DNA from: Bacteroidota bacterium | Lineage (GTDB): Bacteria > Bacteroidota > Bacteroidia > Flavobacteriales > Flavobacteriaceae | Direction: 5' to 3' | Length of the DNA: 33,131 nt | Assembly: GCA_027621175.1 (NCBI GenBank) | Contig: JAQCCM010000018.1 | Location: 1-33,131 of the forward strand | In this document: piece by piece, positions 9,068 through 17,479 of the stretch | Layout: each line of letters begins with the position of its first letter | How positions within the stretch are numbered: position 1 is the first letter of the stretch | Notes under the pieces: generated by a model | Told to the model about the DNA's origin: nothing | The model's input: the letters and a program-made list of their open reading frames with translations, nothing else | The model's database searches: none | Program-made: the position numbers and the translations under genes

Positions 9068-11194
9068 ATGCGCCCCTATTTAATATTAATTCTAGCTGCG
9101 TTAATTTCTTCTTGCGCAAAAAAATCATCCATGATATATCCCGATACCAAAAAAGAAGTTGTTATCGATACTTTTTTTGGGCAGGCTATAGCAGATCCTT
9201 ATCGTTGGTTAGAAGATGATCGCTCGGCGGAAACAGAAGATTGGGTAAAACGCCAAAATGCAGTAACTTTTGATTATTTGGATAAAATCGATTATAGGAA
9301 TGATTTAAAAGAAACACTGACAAAACTCTGGAATTATGAAAAGCAATCAACGCCTTTTGTAGAAGGAGATTACACCTATTTTTACAAAAACGACGGGCTT
9401 CAAAATCATTATGTACTATACCGAAAAAAAGGGGAAGCTGCTGCTGAAGTATTTCTTGATCCGAATCGTTTCTCGGAGGACGGAACAACCTCTTTGGCAG
9501 GTGTTCGCTTTACCAAAGATGGTAGCCGATTGGCGTATCTCATTTCTGAAGGAGGATCAGATTGGCGAAAGATTATCGTCATGGATGCTGCATCAAAAAC
9601 CATAATCGAAGACACACTAGTAAATGTTAAGTTTAGCTCAGTTTCATGGCGTGGCACAAAAGGATTTTATTATTCATCCTATGATAAGCCAGAGGGATCT
9701 GAACTTTCAGCGAAGACGGATCAACACAAGTTGTATTACCATAAATTGGGAACACCTCAGTCTGATGATGAGGTAGTTTTTGGAGGTATTGCATCCGAAA
9801 AGCATCGTTATGTGGGAGGGTATGTTTCAGACGATCAGCGCTATTTGTTTATTAGCGCATCCAACACTACATCTGGCAATAAGCTTTTTATGCTTGACTT
9901 AGAAAACCCAAAATCAGGAATTAAGCCTATTGTTTCTCATGAAGAATCAGACACGTATGTGTTGGACACAGCAGGCGAAAAACTGTTTTTGGTCACAAAT
10001 CTTGATGCACCGAACAAAAAATTAGTTACAGCCGAGTCACATCGCGTAACGCCTAAGTATTGGACGGACCTTATACCAGAAACGGAAAACGTGCTCAGTG
10101 TTAGTAGAGGGAGCAAGTATTTTTTTGCGAATTATATGGCTGATGCCTTATCAAAAGTTTTTCAATACACGTATGATGGAACTCTTGTTCGCGAGATAAA
10201 ACTTCCTGGAGCAGGTAGTGCCAGTGGCTTCAGTGGAAAGGATAAGCAAGAGCTATTGTATTATACTTTTTCAAATTATCATACACCATCATCGTCATTT
10301 ATATTAGATCCCAAAACGGGAGATACCAGACAGTATTGGCGGCCAGAAATTGCCTTTAACCCTGATGAATTTGAATCCAAACAAGTTTTTTACTCCTCTA
10401 AAGATGGAACTCGTATTCCGATGATGATTACCCACCGCAAAGGATTAGAGCTTACTGGAGATACACCAACAATGTTATATGGGTATGGAGGTTTTAATAT
10501 TAGTTTAACCCCTTCATTTAGCATCACGAACGCCGTTTGGCTGATGCAAGGAGGTGTTTATGCTGTGCCTAATCTTAGAGGAGGAGGCGAATATGGAAAG
10601 GAGTGGCATGATGCAGGCACACAGATGAAAAAGCAAAACGTATTTGATGATTTTATTGCTGCAGCGGAGTACCTTATTGATGAAAAGTACACCAGCCCAG
10701 AATACTTGGCCATTCGAGGCGGCTCCAACGGAGGATTATTAGTTGGTGCCTGTATGACCCAACGTCCTGAGCTGTTCAAAGTGGCATTACCTGCAGTGGG
10801 AGTATTAGACATGCTACGCTACCACACCTTTACTGCGGGTGCAGGGTGGTCATATGATTATGGAACAGCAGAACAATCAAAGGAAATGTTTACGTATTTA
10901 AAGGGATATTCTCCTGTACATAATGTAGATTCCAAAACGACCTATCCTGCAACCTTAATTACAACCGGAGACCATGACGATAGAGTTGTTCCAGCGCATT
11001 CTTTCAAATTTGCAGCTGAATTACAGCAAAAGCAAGTTGGTGAAACCCCAGTGATGATTCGTATAGAAACGGATGCCGGACATGGAGCAGGCACACCTGT
11101 TGACAAAACCATTGAACAATACGCCGATATCTTTGCCTTTACACTTTACAATATGGGCTATAGAGTACTTCCGGCTAAAAGAATAAAAGGCTAA
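9068..11194 (+). CDS. Prolyl oligopeptidase family lipoprotein (S9A)
   Basis: This serine peptidase cleaves short peptides after proline. The 708-residue protein has an N-terminal lipobox-like signal ending ISSC (C16), so it is probably a periplasmic or outer-membrane lipoprotein. A seven-bladed propeller follows (about 85-425), then an alpha/beta-hydrolase domain. The catalytic triad is visible: Ser553 in GGSNGG, Asp637 in the DHDDRV motif followed by substrate-binding Arg639, and His672 in AGHGAG. The YGYGGF motif (471-476) and NLRGGGEYG (502-510) are typical of S9A. It converges with accC, with only two bases between the stop codons. Confidence 0.95.
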   Translation: MRPYLILILAALISSCAKKSSMIYPDTKKEVVIDTFFGQAIADPYRWLEDDRSAETEDWVKRQNAVTFDYLDKIDYRNDLKETLTKLWNYEKQSTPFVEGDYTYFYKNDGLQNHYVLYRKKGEAAAEVFLDPNRFSEDGTTSLAGVRFTKDGSRLAYLISEGGSDWRKIIVMDAASKTIIEDTLVNVKFSSVSWRGTKGFYYSSYDKPEGSELSAKTDQHKLYYHKLGTPQSDDEVVFGGIASEKHRYVGGYVSDDQRYLFISASNTTSGNKLFMLDLENPKSGIKPIVSHEESDTYVLDTAGEKLFLVTNLDAPNKKLVTAESHRVTPKYWTDLIPETENVLSVSRGSKYFFANYMADALSKVFQYTYDGTLVREIKLPGAGSASGFSGKDKQELLYYTFSNYHTPSSSFILDPKTGDTRQYWRPEIAFNPDEFESKQVFYSSKDGTRIPMMITHRKGLELTGDTPTMLYGYGGFNISLTPSFSITNAVWLMQGGVYAVPNLRGGGEYGKEWHDAGTQMKKQNVFDDFIAAAEYLIDEKYTSPEYLAIRGGSNGGLLVGACMTQRPELFKVALPAVGVLDMLRYHTFTAGAGWSYDYGTAEQSKEMFTYLKGYSPVHNVDSKTTYPATLITTGDHDDRVVPAHSFKFAAELQQKQVGETPVMIRIETDAGHGAGTPVDKTIEQYADIFAFTLYNMGYRVLPAKRIKG

Positions 11195-11196
11195 AG

Positions 11197-12540
11197 CTAT
11201 TCTGCATCCATTTCAAAATCATCCATAAACTTGGTGGTATAATTACCAGCCACATAGTCGGGATGCTCCATCAATTGACGGTGGAATGGAATGGTTGTTT
11301 TTATGCCTTCTATGACAAATTCATCTAGTGCACGCTTCATTTTGTTGATGGCCTCTTCGCGCGTTTGTGCGGTGGTAATCAACTTGGCAATCATGGAATC
11401 GTAATGCGGAGGAATCATATATCCTCCATACACGTGCGTGTCCAAACGCACACCGTGTCCGCCAGGAGTATGCAATGTTTTTATAATTCCAGGGGATGGA
11501 CGAAAATCGTTATAGGGATCTTCGGCATTGATACGACACTCAATAGAATGTAGTTTTGGCAAGTAGTTTTTTCCCTCAATAGGAATACCCGCCGCTACTT
11601 TTATTTGTTCTGCAATCAAATCAAAATCGATCACCTGCTCTGTAATGGGATGCTCCACTTGAATACGCGTATTCATCTCCATAAAGTAGAAATTACGATG
11701 TTTATCTACCAAAAACTCTACGGTTCCCGCACCCTCATATTTGATAAATTCAGCCGCTTTTACAGCAGCAGCCCCCATGTCTTCACGAAGTTTATCCGTC
11801 ATAAATGGCGAGGGCGTTTCTTCGGTAAGTTTTTGGTGACGGCGCTGTACAGAACAATCGCGTTCAGACAAATGGCAGGCTTTGCCAAAGGCATCTCCAA
11901 CAACTTGAATTTCTATATGGCGTGGCTCTTCGATAAGCTTTTCCATATACATATCGTCGTTACTAAATGCAGCTTTTGACTCTTGACGTGCACTTTCCCA
12001 TGCTTTTTCGAGTTCATCTTCTTTCCAAACGGCACGCATTCCTTTCCCACCACCACCAGCAGTAGCTTTAAGCATAACAGGATATCCCATTTGCTTGGCA
12101 AGGGTTTTACAATCTTTAAAGGATGGAATAATGCCTTCCGAGCCAGGAATAGTAGGTACTCCAGCAGCTTTCATGGTTGCTTTAGCAGTTGCTTTGTCAC
12201 CCATTTGCTGAATCATTTGTGCAGAGGCACCAATAAATTTGATTTTGTGTTCTTCACAAATTTTAGAAAACTTGGCATTTTCAGATAAAAACCCATAGCC
12301 TGGATGAATGGCATCGGCATTTGTAATTTCAGCAGCTGCAATAATATTTGCCATTTTGAGGTACGACTCACTACTCGGTGCAGGGCCTATACACACGGCT
12401 TCATCAGCAAAACGAACATGTAAACTATCGGCATCTGCTTTAGAGTAAACGGCCACCGTTTTTATACCCATTTCTTTACACGTACGAATAACACGCAACG
12501 CAATTTCACCACGATTGGCGACTAAAATCTTATTAAACAT
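11197..12540 (-). CDS. accC: Biotin carboxylase subunit of acetyl-CoA carboxylase
   Basis: AccC carboxylates the biotin on AccB using ATP and bicarbonate, the first half of acetyl-CoA carboxylase at the entry to fatty-acid synthesis. The protein shows [11 protein letters not shown] at the N terminus, [10 protein letters not shown] (79-88), the ATP-grasp glycine loop GGGGKGM (162-168), the [10 protein letters not shown] stretch and [13 protein letters not shown] chose the ATG at 12540 (447 residues). A TTG two codons upstream is possible, but the ATG gives the family's usual N terminus. It starts nine bases after the accB stop. The carboxyltransferase genes are not in this window. Confidence 0.97.
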   Translation of the reverse strand: MFNKILVANRGEIALRVIRTCKEMGIKTVAVYSKADADSLHVRFADEAVCIGPAPSSESYLKMANIIAAAEITNADAIHPGYGFLSENAKFSKICEEHKIKFIGASAQMIQQMGDKATAKATMKAAGVPTIPGSEGIIPSFKDCKTLAKQMGYPVMLKATAGGGGKGMRAVWKEDELEKAWESARQESKAAFSNDDMYMEKLIEEPRHIEIQVVGDAFGKACHLSERDCSVQRRHQKLTEETPSPFMTDKLREDMGAAAVKAAEFIKYEGAGTVEFLVDKHRNFYFMEMNTRIQVEHPITEQVIDFDLIAEQIKVAAGIPIEGKNYLPKLHSIECRINAEDPYNDFRPSPGIIKTLHTPGGHGVRLDTHVYGGYMIPPHYDSMIAKLITTAQTREEAINKMKRALDEFVIEGIKTTIPFHRQLMEHPDYVAGNYTTKFMDDFEMDAE

Positions 12541-12549
12541 AAGCAAGGT

Positions 12550-13026
12550 TTATGATGATTCAATAACAAATAAGGGTTGATCAAATTCAACTGGAGATGA
12601 ATCATCAACTAAAATCTTTACAATTGTACCGCTTGTTTCGGCTTCAATTTCATTAAAGAGTTTCATGGCTTCGATTACGCAAAGCGTATCACCTTCAGCA
12701 ACACGGTCTCCCACTTCAACAAAATTGGGCTTATCTGGAGATGGCTTGCGATAAAAAGTTCCAATTATGGGGGATTTTACGGTATGTCCATCTGCAGCAG
12801 TATCAGCTGGAGCAGCAGGTGTTACTGGAGCAGCAGGAGCGGCCACAGCCTCTGGAGTTGGTGCAACTACTACTGGCGCAGCTTGTGGAATGGCTGCAAT
12901 AGGAACGGCAGTTTCTCCTTTATCTGTTTTGACCGTGATTTTAATATCGCCCATTTCAAGGCTAACTTCACTAGCGCCTGATTTGGCTACAAACTTTATC
13001 AAATTTTGGATTTCTTTTAATTCCAT
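12550..13026 (-). CDS. accB: Biotin carboxyl carrier protein of acetyl-CoA carboxylase
   Basis: AccB carries the carboxybiotin between AccC and the carboxyltransferase. The 158-residue protein has a short N-terminal helical and strand part (1-35), an Ala/Pro-rich flexible linker (about 43-78), and a lipoyl/biotinyl domain (about 82-158). The biotinylated lysine is K122 in EAMKLF, where many bacteria have EAMKLM. It lies between fabH (12 bases upstream) and accC (nine bases downstream), a clear operon. Confidence 0.97.
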   Translation of the reverse strand: MELKEIQNLIKFVAKSGASEVSLEMGDIKITVKTDKGETAVPIAAIPQAAPVVVAPTPEAVAAPAAPVTPAAPADTAADGHTVKSPIIGTFYRKPSPDKPNFVEVGDRVAEGDTLCVIEAMKLFNEIEAETSGTIVKILVDDSSPVEFDQPLFVIESS

Positions 13027-13038
13027 GGTGTGTTGTTT

Positions 13039-14034
13039 TTAGGTGTTGTATGCCCACGTTAGGTAGGTAGCTCCCCAAGTGAAGCCACCGCCAAAGGCAG
13101 TAAATAATAATTTTTGGTTCTTTTTTAATTTGCTTTCGTAATCCCAAAGCAATAAAGGAAGTGTTGCCGCAGTGGTATTTCCATAGCGTTCTATGTTCAC
13201 AAGCATTTGCTCGTAATTTAAGTCTAAGTTTTTTGCAATGGCATCTAATATACGTTTGTTAGCTTGATGCGCCACTACATAGTCAATATCATTTTTGGTT
13301 AAATTATTTTGAGCAAGTACTTGATTAATGGCAGACGACATATTGGAAACGGCAAATTTAAACACAGAGCGCCCCTCTTGAAAAAGAAAATGTTGTCGTG
13401 CGTTAACTGTATTAGAAGATGCGGGTAACATAGAGCCGCCAGCTTCAATTTTTAAAAACGCCCTGCCTTTGCCGTCAACGCGAAGCACTTCGTCTTGGAG
13501 CCCTAAACCTTCGTCGTTGGTTTCGAACAAAACAGCTCCTGCGCCATCGCCAAAAATAACACAAGTACTCCGGTCGGTATAGTCAATAATAGATGACATG
13601 GTATCTGCGCCAATAAGTAAAACCTTATGATAGCGCCCTGATGAGATATGCGCTGCAGCTGCAGACATTCCGTATAAAAACCCAGAGCAGGCACCTTGTA
13701 AGTCGTATGCAAAAGCATTTGTTGCTCCAATTTCAGTTGCAACAAAGGCAGCGGTTGAGGAAACAGGCATGTCTGGGGTGGCAGTACTTACAATGACTAA
13801 ATCTATGTTAGCTGGGGCAAGGTTTTTTTTCTGAATTAGTTCACGGGCTGCCGCAATAGCCATAAATGAAGTGCCAAGTGAGGTAGGTTTTAGAATGCGT
13901 CGTTCTTTAATTCCCGTACGGGAAGTGATCCACTCATCGCTTGTGTCTACCATTTGCTCCAAAGCGGCATTGGTGAGCACATGCTCAGGAACGTAGCCTC
14001 CAACGGCGGTTATGGCTGCAGTTTTTGTAGTCAT
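13039..14034 (-). CDS. fabH: Beta-ketoacyl-ACP synthase III (FabH)
   Basis: FabH condenses an acyl-CoA starter with malonyl-ACP to begin each fatty acid, which in this group would include branched starters. The 331-residue protein has the catalytic triad of the family: Cys116 in QGACSGFLYG, His256 in HQANKR and Asn286 in RYGNTTAA. FGDGAGAVLF (161-170) is also present. The gene leads the fabH-accB-accC unit, coupling chain initiation with malonyl-CoA supply. A strong terminator separates it from rpmF upstream. No plsX lies between rpmF and fabH, unlike the enterobacterial order. Confidence 0.97.
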   Translation of the reverse strand: MTTKTAAITAVGGYVPEHVLTNAALEQMVDTSDEWITSRTGIKERRILKPTSLGTSFMAIAAARELIQKKNLAPANIDLVIVSTATPDMPVSSTAAFVATEIGATNAFAYDLQGACSGFLYGMSAAAAHISSGRYHKVLLIGADTMSSIIDYTDRSTCVIFGDGAGAVLFETNDEGLGLQDEVLRVDGKGRAFLKIEAGGSMLPASSNTVNARQHFLFQEGRSVFKFAVSNMSSAINQVLAQNNLTKNDIDYVVAHQANKRILDAIAKNLDLNYEQMLVNIERYGNTTAATLPLLLWDYESKLKKNQKLLFTAFGGGFTWGATYLTWAYNT

Positions 14035-14138
14035 ATAACCCGAATTGCACCGTAGTGCTTTTCCACAAATTTTGGCGAAAATTAGTAAAAATCAGATCAT
14101 TTTAAGCTAAAAACTCAAAATAATTATAAAAAATAGAC

Positions 14139-14167
14139 AAAAAAAAGCGCCTTTTACGAAAGACGCT
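14139..14167 (-). terminator. Rho-independent terminator after rpmF
   Basis: Read on the minus strand, AGCGTCTTT pairs with AAAGGCGCT across a CGTA loop (one G-T pair), followed by a run of eight T. It begins 28 bases after the rpmF stop and lies before fabH. It either ends the DUF177-rpmF transcript or limits read-through into fabH-accBC. Confidence 0.88.
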
Positions 14168-14194
14168 AATTATTTTTTTGAGAAGATGAAAATA

Positions 14195-14392
14195 TTATTC
14201 TTCTGTTTCTACGGAATTGTCAATTAAAACTTTTCCGCGGTAGTATAATTTTCCTTCATGCCAATGTGCACGGTGGTACAAATGTGACTCACCAGTAGTG
14301 CTACATGTAGCAATTTGAGGCGCAACTGCCTTGTAATGTGTGCGGCGCTTATCGCGACGCGTTTTGGATATTTTTCGTTTTGGATGTGCCAT
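14195..14392 (-). CDS. rpmF: Large ribosomal subunit protein bL32
   Basis: The 65-residue protein begins [17 protein letters not shown], the characteristic bL32 N terminus, and continues with a basic body ([18 protein letters not shown]). It holds a single cysteine (C30), so it lacks the zinc-binding cysteine pairs found in some bL32 proteins. It starts ten bases after the DUF177 gene, the usual pairing of the two, and is followed by a terminator. Confidence 0.97.
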   Translation of the reverse strand: MAHPKRKISKTRRDKRRTHYKAVAPQIATCSTTGESHLYHRAHWHEGKLYYRGKVLIDNSVETEE

Positions 14393-14402
14393 AACAGCTG
14401 TT

Positions 14403-14945
14403 TTAGTCTTTCTTTAATTTCTTTAACGCATCCCATCGGGGATCGATTGCTTCAGTTGCTTTAGTGCTTTCGTTTGGATGTAACGCATCTAATCTGTCTA
14501 ACAAATCGGAGTGTAAACTTCCATTCTCTATACCGGGATGAACTCGCTTTTGCGGCACTGCTAACACAACAGTTTCAAAAATCGTTTGTGCAACATCTAC
14601 CTGATGTGATCCATGTGGTAACACAAGTAACTCATCGTTTTCGTCATTAAAGGTCTCTCCAAATTTCACCACCAACTCATGATTAGGATTAATGGGTAAA
14701 TCAAATGGCTCGTTAGAAACATCACAACGTACATTTACGGTTCCTGAAATGGTAAACTGTAACTCCAACATGCTCGCCTTTTTGTTTAATTCAACCTGTG
14801 CATTCAACGCAGCAGCGTTAAACTCGGTATAGTCAAAAGCATCAAAGAACTTAGATGTAATGTCGAGCGAAAAATGATGAATTCCTTCTTTCAGTCCAGC
14901 AAATGCTAAGACAAAAGGAGCCAAAACATGTCTTGCATCGTTCAT
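14403..14945 (-). CDS. DUF177 (YceD-like) protein, rRNA/ribosome-associated
   Basis: This 180-residue protein matches the DUF177/YceD family. Its members sit next to rpmF and are linked to 23S rRNA accumulation in other bacteria. The signature is a central segment with one cysteine, [14 protein letters not shown], where the family usually has two CxxC pairs; here only one cysteine remains. I chose the ATG at 14945 because the open frame further upstream is out of frame inside pdxA and does not resemble the family. A perfect -7 box lies just ahead of this start. The protein is cytoplasmic, with an acidic middle and a Lys-rich C terminus. Confidence 0.88.
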   Translation of the reverse strand: MNDARHVLAPFVLAFAGLKEGIHHFSLDITSKFFDAFDYTEFNAAALNAQVELNKKASMLELQFTISGTVNVRCDVSNEPFDLPINPNHELVVKFGETFNDENDELLVLPHGSHQVDVAQTIFETVVLAVPQKRVHPGIENGSLHSDLLDRLDALHPNESTKATEAIDPRWDALKKLKKD

Positions 14946-14954
14946 TACAGTCGG

Positions 14955-14962
14955 CAAATATA
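14955..14962 (-). promoter_or_regulatory. -7 box of DUF177-rpmF
   Basis: TATATTTG (minus strand) is a perfect match to TAnnTTTG and ends nine bases before the DUF177 ATG. No convincing -33 TTG is seen. Transcription would begin very close to the start codon, giving an almost leaderless mRNA. Confidence 0.45.
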
Positions 14963-14988
14963 TAAAATTTGGCGGTACAGCCTTGTAT

Positions 14989-15981
14989 TTAGTTGTTCTT
15001 TTGACGTGCATTCCAAATGTCACAAGCCATCTCAACGGCATTGGCAAACGAATGTTCTTTTGCAATCCCTTTGCCTGCAATATCAAAGGCTGTTCCATGA
15101 TCTGGGGAAGTACGCACAAATGGCAAGCCTGCAGTGATGTTAACTCCGTTGCCAAAAGCAATGGTTTTAAAGCCAACCAACCCCTGATCGTGATAACACG
15201 ATAAGACCGCATCAACGTTTTGGTAGCTTTTTTGTCCAAAAAAACCATCAGCAGCAAAAGGGCCAGAAATATCAAGGACTTCTTTTTGCAGTTGTTGAAT
15301 ACTTGGTTTTAAAATTTCATCGTCTTCAGCACCAATGACCCCTTGGTCGCCGGCATGTGGGTTTAGTCCCAAAAGCGCAATTTTTGGAGTTGAACATCCA
15401 AAATCGTTTTTCAATGTATGAGCTAATTGACGTGTCTTTTCTTGAATTAGCTCAGAAGTAATGCGCGACGCTACCTCTGCCAAAGGGATATGATCGGTTA
15501 GTAGTGCTACACGAAGTTTTTCGTGAGCTAAAATCATCAATGCCTTTCCACCCCAAACAGAAGCTAAATAGTGTGTATGTCCAGCAAACGGAAACGCATC
15601 GCTTTTGATAGCGGCTTTGTGAATGGGTGCTGTTACCAGCACGTCTGCTTCTTTTTGTTGTACAGCCATTGCGGCTGCCTGTAAGGATTCAAAGGCAGCG
15701 GTTCCAGCAGCGGTGCTTTGCTTGCCAAAGTCAATTTCAGGAGATTTCTTCCATACGGATTTCACATTCAAAACGCCCTTATCTGGACGACCTCTTAGAA
15801 GTTGCAAAGGCACTTGTGTACCAAAATGCGCTTGCTGTACTTGCATAAAAGGATAGTCGGCATATACCACAGGAATACAGCGCTCAAAAAGGCGTTTGTC
15901 TTGAAATGTTCTTAATAGAACTTCAATACCCACCCCGTTAGGATCTCCGACAGAAATGGCAACAATAGGAAGCGCAGACAT
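14989..15981 (-). CDS. pdxA: 4-Hydroxythreonine-4-phosphate dehydrogenase (PdxA)
   Basis: PdxA oxidises 4-phosphohydroxy-L-threonine with NAD(P)+ in the DXP-dependent route to vitamin B6 (pyridoxal phosphate). The 330-residue protein shows SVGDPNGVGIE at the N terminus, VTAPIHK (116-122) and AGHTHYLA (133-140). Three metal-ligand histidines, H164 (TDHIPL), H209 (NPHAGD) and H264 (YHDQG), are in place, followed by TSPDHGTAFDIAGKG near the C terminus. It diverges from ribE over 42 bases and lies 43 bases before the DUF177 start. Two PLP enzymes or cofactor genes (alr, ribE) lie nearby, but no functional coupling is visible. Confidence 0.96.
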   Translation of the reverse strand: MSALPIVAISVGDPNGVGIEVLLRTFQDKRLFERCIPVVYADYPFMQVQQAHFGTQVPLQLLRGRPDKGVLNVKSVWKKSPEIDFGKQSTAAGTAAFESLQAAAMAVQQKEADVLVTAPIHKAAIKSDAFPFAGHTHYLASVWGGKALMILAHEKLRVALLTDHIPLAEVASRITSELIQEKTRQLAHTLKNDFGCSTPKIALLGLNPHAGDQGVIGAEDDEILKPSIQQLQKEVLDISGPFAADGFFGQKSYQNVDAVLSCYHDQGLVGFKTIAFGNGVNITAGLPFVRTSPDHGTAFDIAGKGIAKEHSFANAVEMACDIWNARQKNN

Positions 15982-15987
15982 TTTGTG

Positions 15988-15995
15988 TATTTTTG
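15988..15995 (+). promoter_or_regulatory. -7 box of ribE
   Basis: TATTTTTG is a perfect TAnnTTTG match 28 bases before the ribE ATG. The -33 region would fall within the first codons of pdxA; no clear TTG is seen there. Confidence 0.45.
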
Positions 15996-16000
15996 CTGCA

Positions 16001-16008
16001 CAAAGGTA
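16001..16008 (-). promoter_or_regulatory. -7 box of pdxA
   Basis: Read on the minus strand, TACCTTTG is a perfect TAnnTTTG match 19 bases before the pdxA ATG. It faces the ribE box across five bases, so the two promoters overlap and may exclude each other. Confidence 0.5.
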
Positions 16009-16023
16009 CAGGATTCACCGTTT

Positions 16024-16602
16024 ATGTTTACAGGAATAATTGAAACTATGGGCACCATTGAACGCATCGAAAAAGATGGCGGGAATGTGCACTATACACT
16101 TTCGAGTGGAATTACAAACGAATTAAAAATTGACCAAAGTTTGGCGCACAACGGTGTTTGCCTTACGGTAGTTGCCATTGACGGAGACCAATATACCGTA
16201 ACCGCTATTCAAGAAACCTTGGACAAAACGGCACTTCAAAATTGGAGTGTGGGGGACAAAATTAATTTAGAACGTGCCATGCGCTTGGGCGATAGGTTAG
16301 ACGGGCATTTGGTACAAGGGCATGTAGATGAGGTAGCCACATGCACACACATTGAAGACCAAAACGGCAGTTGGTTGTTTCGTTTTGACTATAGCGAAAG
16401 CTCTAAAAATATTACCATTGAAAAAGGTTCTATTTGCGTAAACGGCACGAGCCTTACGGTAGTTGGTTCAGCGGCATATTCTTTTGGTGTTGCGATTATT
16501 CCCTATACCTATGCGCATACCGTTTTTCACCAATTACAGGTTGGAGATTTGGTGAATATTGAGTTTGACATGGTAGGTAAATACATAGCCAAGATGCGAT
16601 AG
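16024..16602 (+). CDS. ribE: Riboflavin synthase, alpha subunit type
   Basis: It dismutates two 6,7-dimethyl-8-ribityllumazine molecules into riboflavin and a pyrimidine. The 192-residue protein has the typical start MFTGIIE and the two tandem lumazine-binding barrels, each with a VCLTVV/SLTVV-like core (HNGVCLTVV, then NGTSLTVV). It also has LDGHLVQGHVD between them and VNIEFDMVGKY at the end. I chose the ATG at 16024 because the family begins at MFTGI; the 13 codons that can be read upstream lie in the promoter region. There is no FMN riboswitch-like leader, since the gap to pdxA is only 42 bases. Confidence 0.96.
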   Translation: MFTGIIETMGTIERIEKDGGNVHYTLSSGITNELKIDQSLAHNGVCLTVVAIDGDQYTVTAIQETLDKTALQNWSVGDKINLERAMRLGDRLDGHLVQGHVDEVATCTHIEDQNGSWLFRFDYSESSKNITIEKGSICVNGTSLTVVGSAAYSFGVAIIPYTYAHTVFHQLQVGDLVNIEFDMVGKYIAKMR

Positions 16603-16625
16603 AGACACGACCAATTGTTACATTT

Positions 16626-16657
16626 TTTGTAAGTTTATCATTCCAAATGCTTACAAA
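16626..16657. repeat. Perfect 8-base inverted repeat before the T9SS cargo gene
   Basis: TTTGTAAG (16626-16633) and CTTACAAA (16650-16657) are exact inverted copies separated by 16 bases, ending two bases before the ATG at 16660. A further TTACA at 16618-16622 can pair with the same TGTAA, giving a competing hairpin. It could be a protein operator or a leader structure, but chance in AT-rich DNA is not excluded. Confidence 0.5.
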
Positions 16658-16659
16658 TC

Positions 16660-17475
16660 ATGAAAACGTTATTTTTTCTATTGCTGGTTTTTGTAACCAC
16701 ATTTTCAACAGCCCAACTTTATATTAACGATATTGAGTCCGATAGTCCCGGAACTGACGACGCAGAATTTATCGAGCTGTATTCCACTACCCCAAATACA
16801 AGCCTAAACGGTTATGTATTGGTTTTATTTAATGGAAGTGATGATGCAAGCTATGCCGCTTACGACTTAGACGGATATACTACCGATGCCAACGGATATT
16901 TTGTTATTGGAGATACAGGTGTAACAGGAGTTATGAAAGTTTTTTCAAGCTCCTCTTCTTCAAATATTCAAAATGGACCTGACGCGGTGGCATTATATCA
17001 AGCGAATGGCACAGACTTCCCTAGCGACACCAGTGTAACTACAACAAACTTGGTTGACGCAGTTGTTTATGACAACAATCACCCAGACGACACCGCCCTC
17101 TTGACAGGGCTGGGTAAGACAACACAGTTTAATGAAGACGAGGACGACAATGGCGCAACAAATTCTTTGCAGCGCCAATCAGATGGTAGTTTTAAAGCGG
17201 GAACGCCCTCTCCAAATGCAGGGAATCAGGCGCTAAGCGTTTTGGCATCAAAAGCTTCCGCATTACACATCTATCCCAATCCTGTTGTGAATACCTTATT
17301 TATTGATGGATTAAATGAAGACACAACAGTTTCGGTATTTTCATTGACAGGCCAACTTGTACTGCATACGCGCACTAATCACAGCGTAAATCTTTCGGGG
17401 CTTGTTAGCGGTGTTTATTTACTTGAAATAATACATAACGGGGAATCTACACAGCATAAGCTTATAAAGCATTAA
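16660..17475 (+). CDS. Secreted lamin-tail-domain protein with T9SS sorting tail
   Basis: The 271-residue protein has a signal peptide (1-19, ending STAQ). A lamin-tail-like beta domain follows (about 20-130), beginning LYINDIESDSPGTDD and containing AEFIELYS and GYFVIGDTG. After a low-complexity acidic Asp/Asn/Gly stretch (about 150-190) comes a C-terminal sorting domain of type A (about 195-271) with IYPNPVVN, SLTGQLV and LVSGVYLLEI. It should be exported by the Sec system and then released or anchored at the surface by T9SS. No nuclease, peptidase or other enzyme domain is attached, although lamin-tail domains often accompany extracellular nucleases. Its function is unknown; adhesion or a structural surface role is only a guess. 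Confidence 0.87.
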   Translation: MKTLFFLLLVFVTTFSTAQLYINDIESDSPGTDDAEFIELYSTTPNTSLNGYVLVLFNGSDDASYAAYDLDGYTTDANGYFVIGDTGVTGVMKVFSSSSSSNIQNGPDAVALYQANGTDFPSDTSVTTTNLVDAVVYDNNHPDDTALLTGLGKTTQFNEDEDDNGATNSLQRQSDGSFKAGTPSPNAGNQALSVLASKASALHIYPNPVVNTLFIDGLNEDTTVSVFSLTGQLVLHTRTNHSVNLSGLVSGVYLLEIIHNGESTQHKLIKH

Positions 17476-17479
17476 AGGC

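Noticed and set aside
12767-13042. Long open frame on the plus strand opposite accB, rich in Ala and Gly
   Set aside because: It mirrors the Ala/Pro-rich linker of AccB, whose codons lack stops on the other strand. It has no domain and no promoter.
14946-15275. Upstream extension of the DUF177 frame into pdxA
   Set aside because: The extra 110 codons overlap pdxA in another frame, do not look like the family, and a promoter box lies just before the inner ATG at 14945.
15985-16023. Longer start for ribE
   Set aside because: The 13 added codons fall on the promoter box and the family begins at MFTGI.
16024-16602. FMN riboswitch for riboflavin synthase
   Set aside because: The gap to the divergent pdxA is 42 bases, too short for such a leader, and no matching structure is seen.
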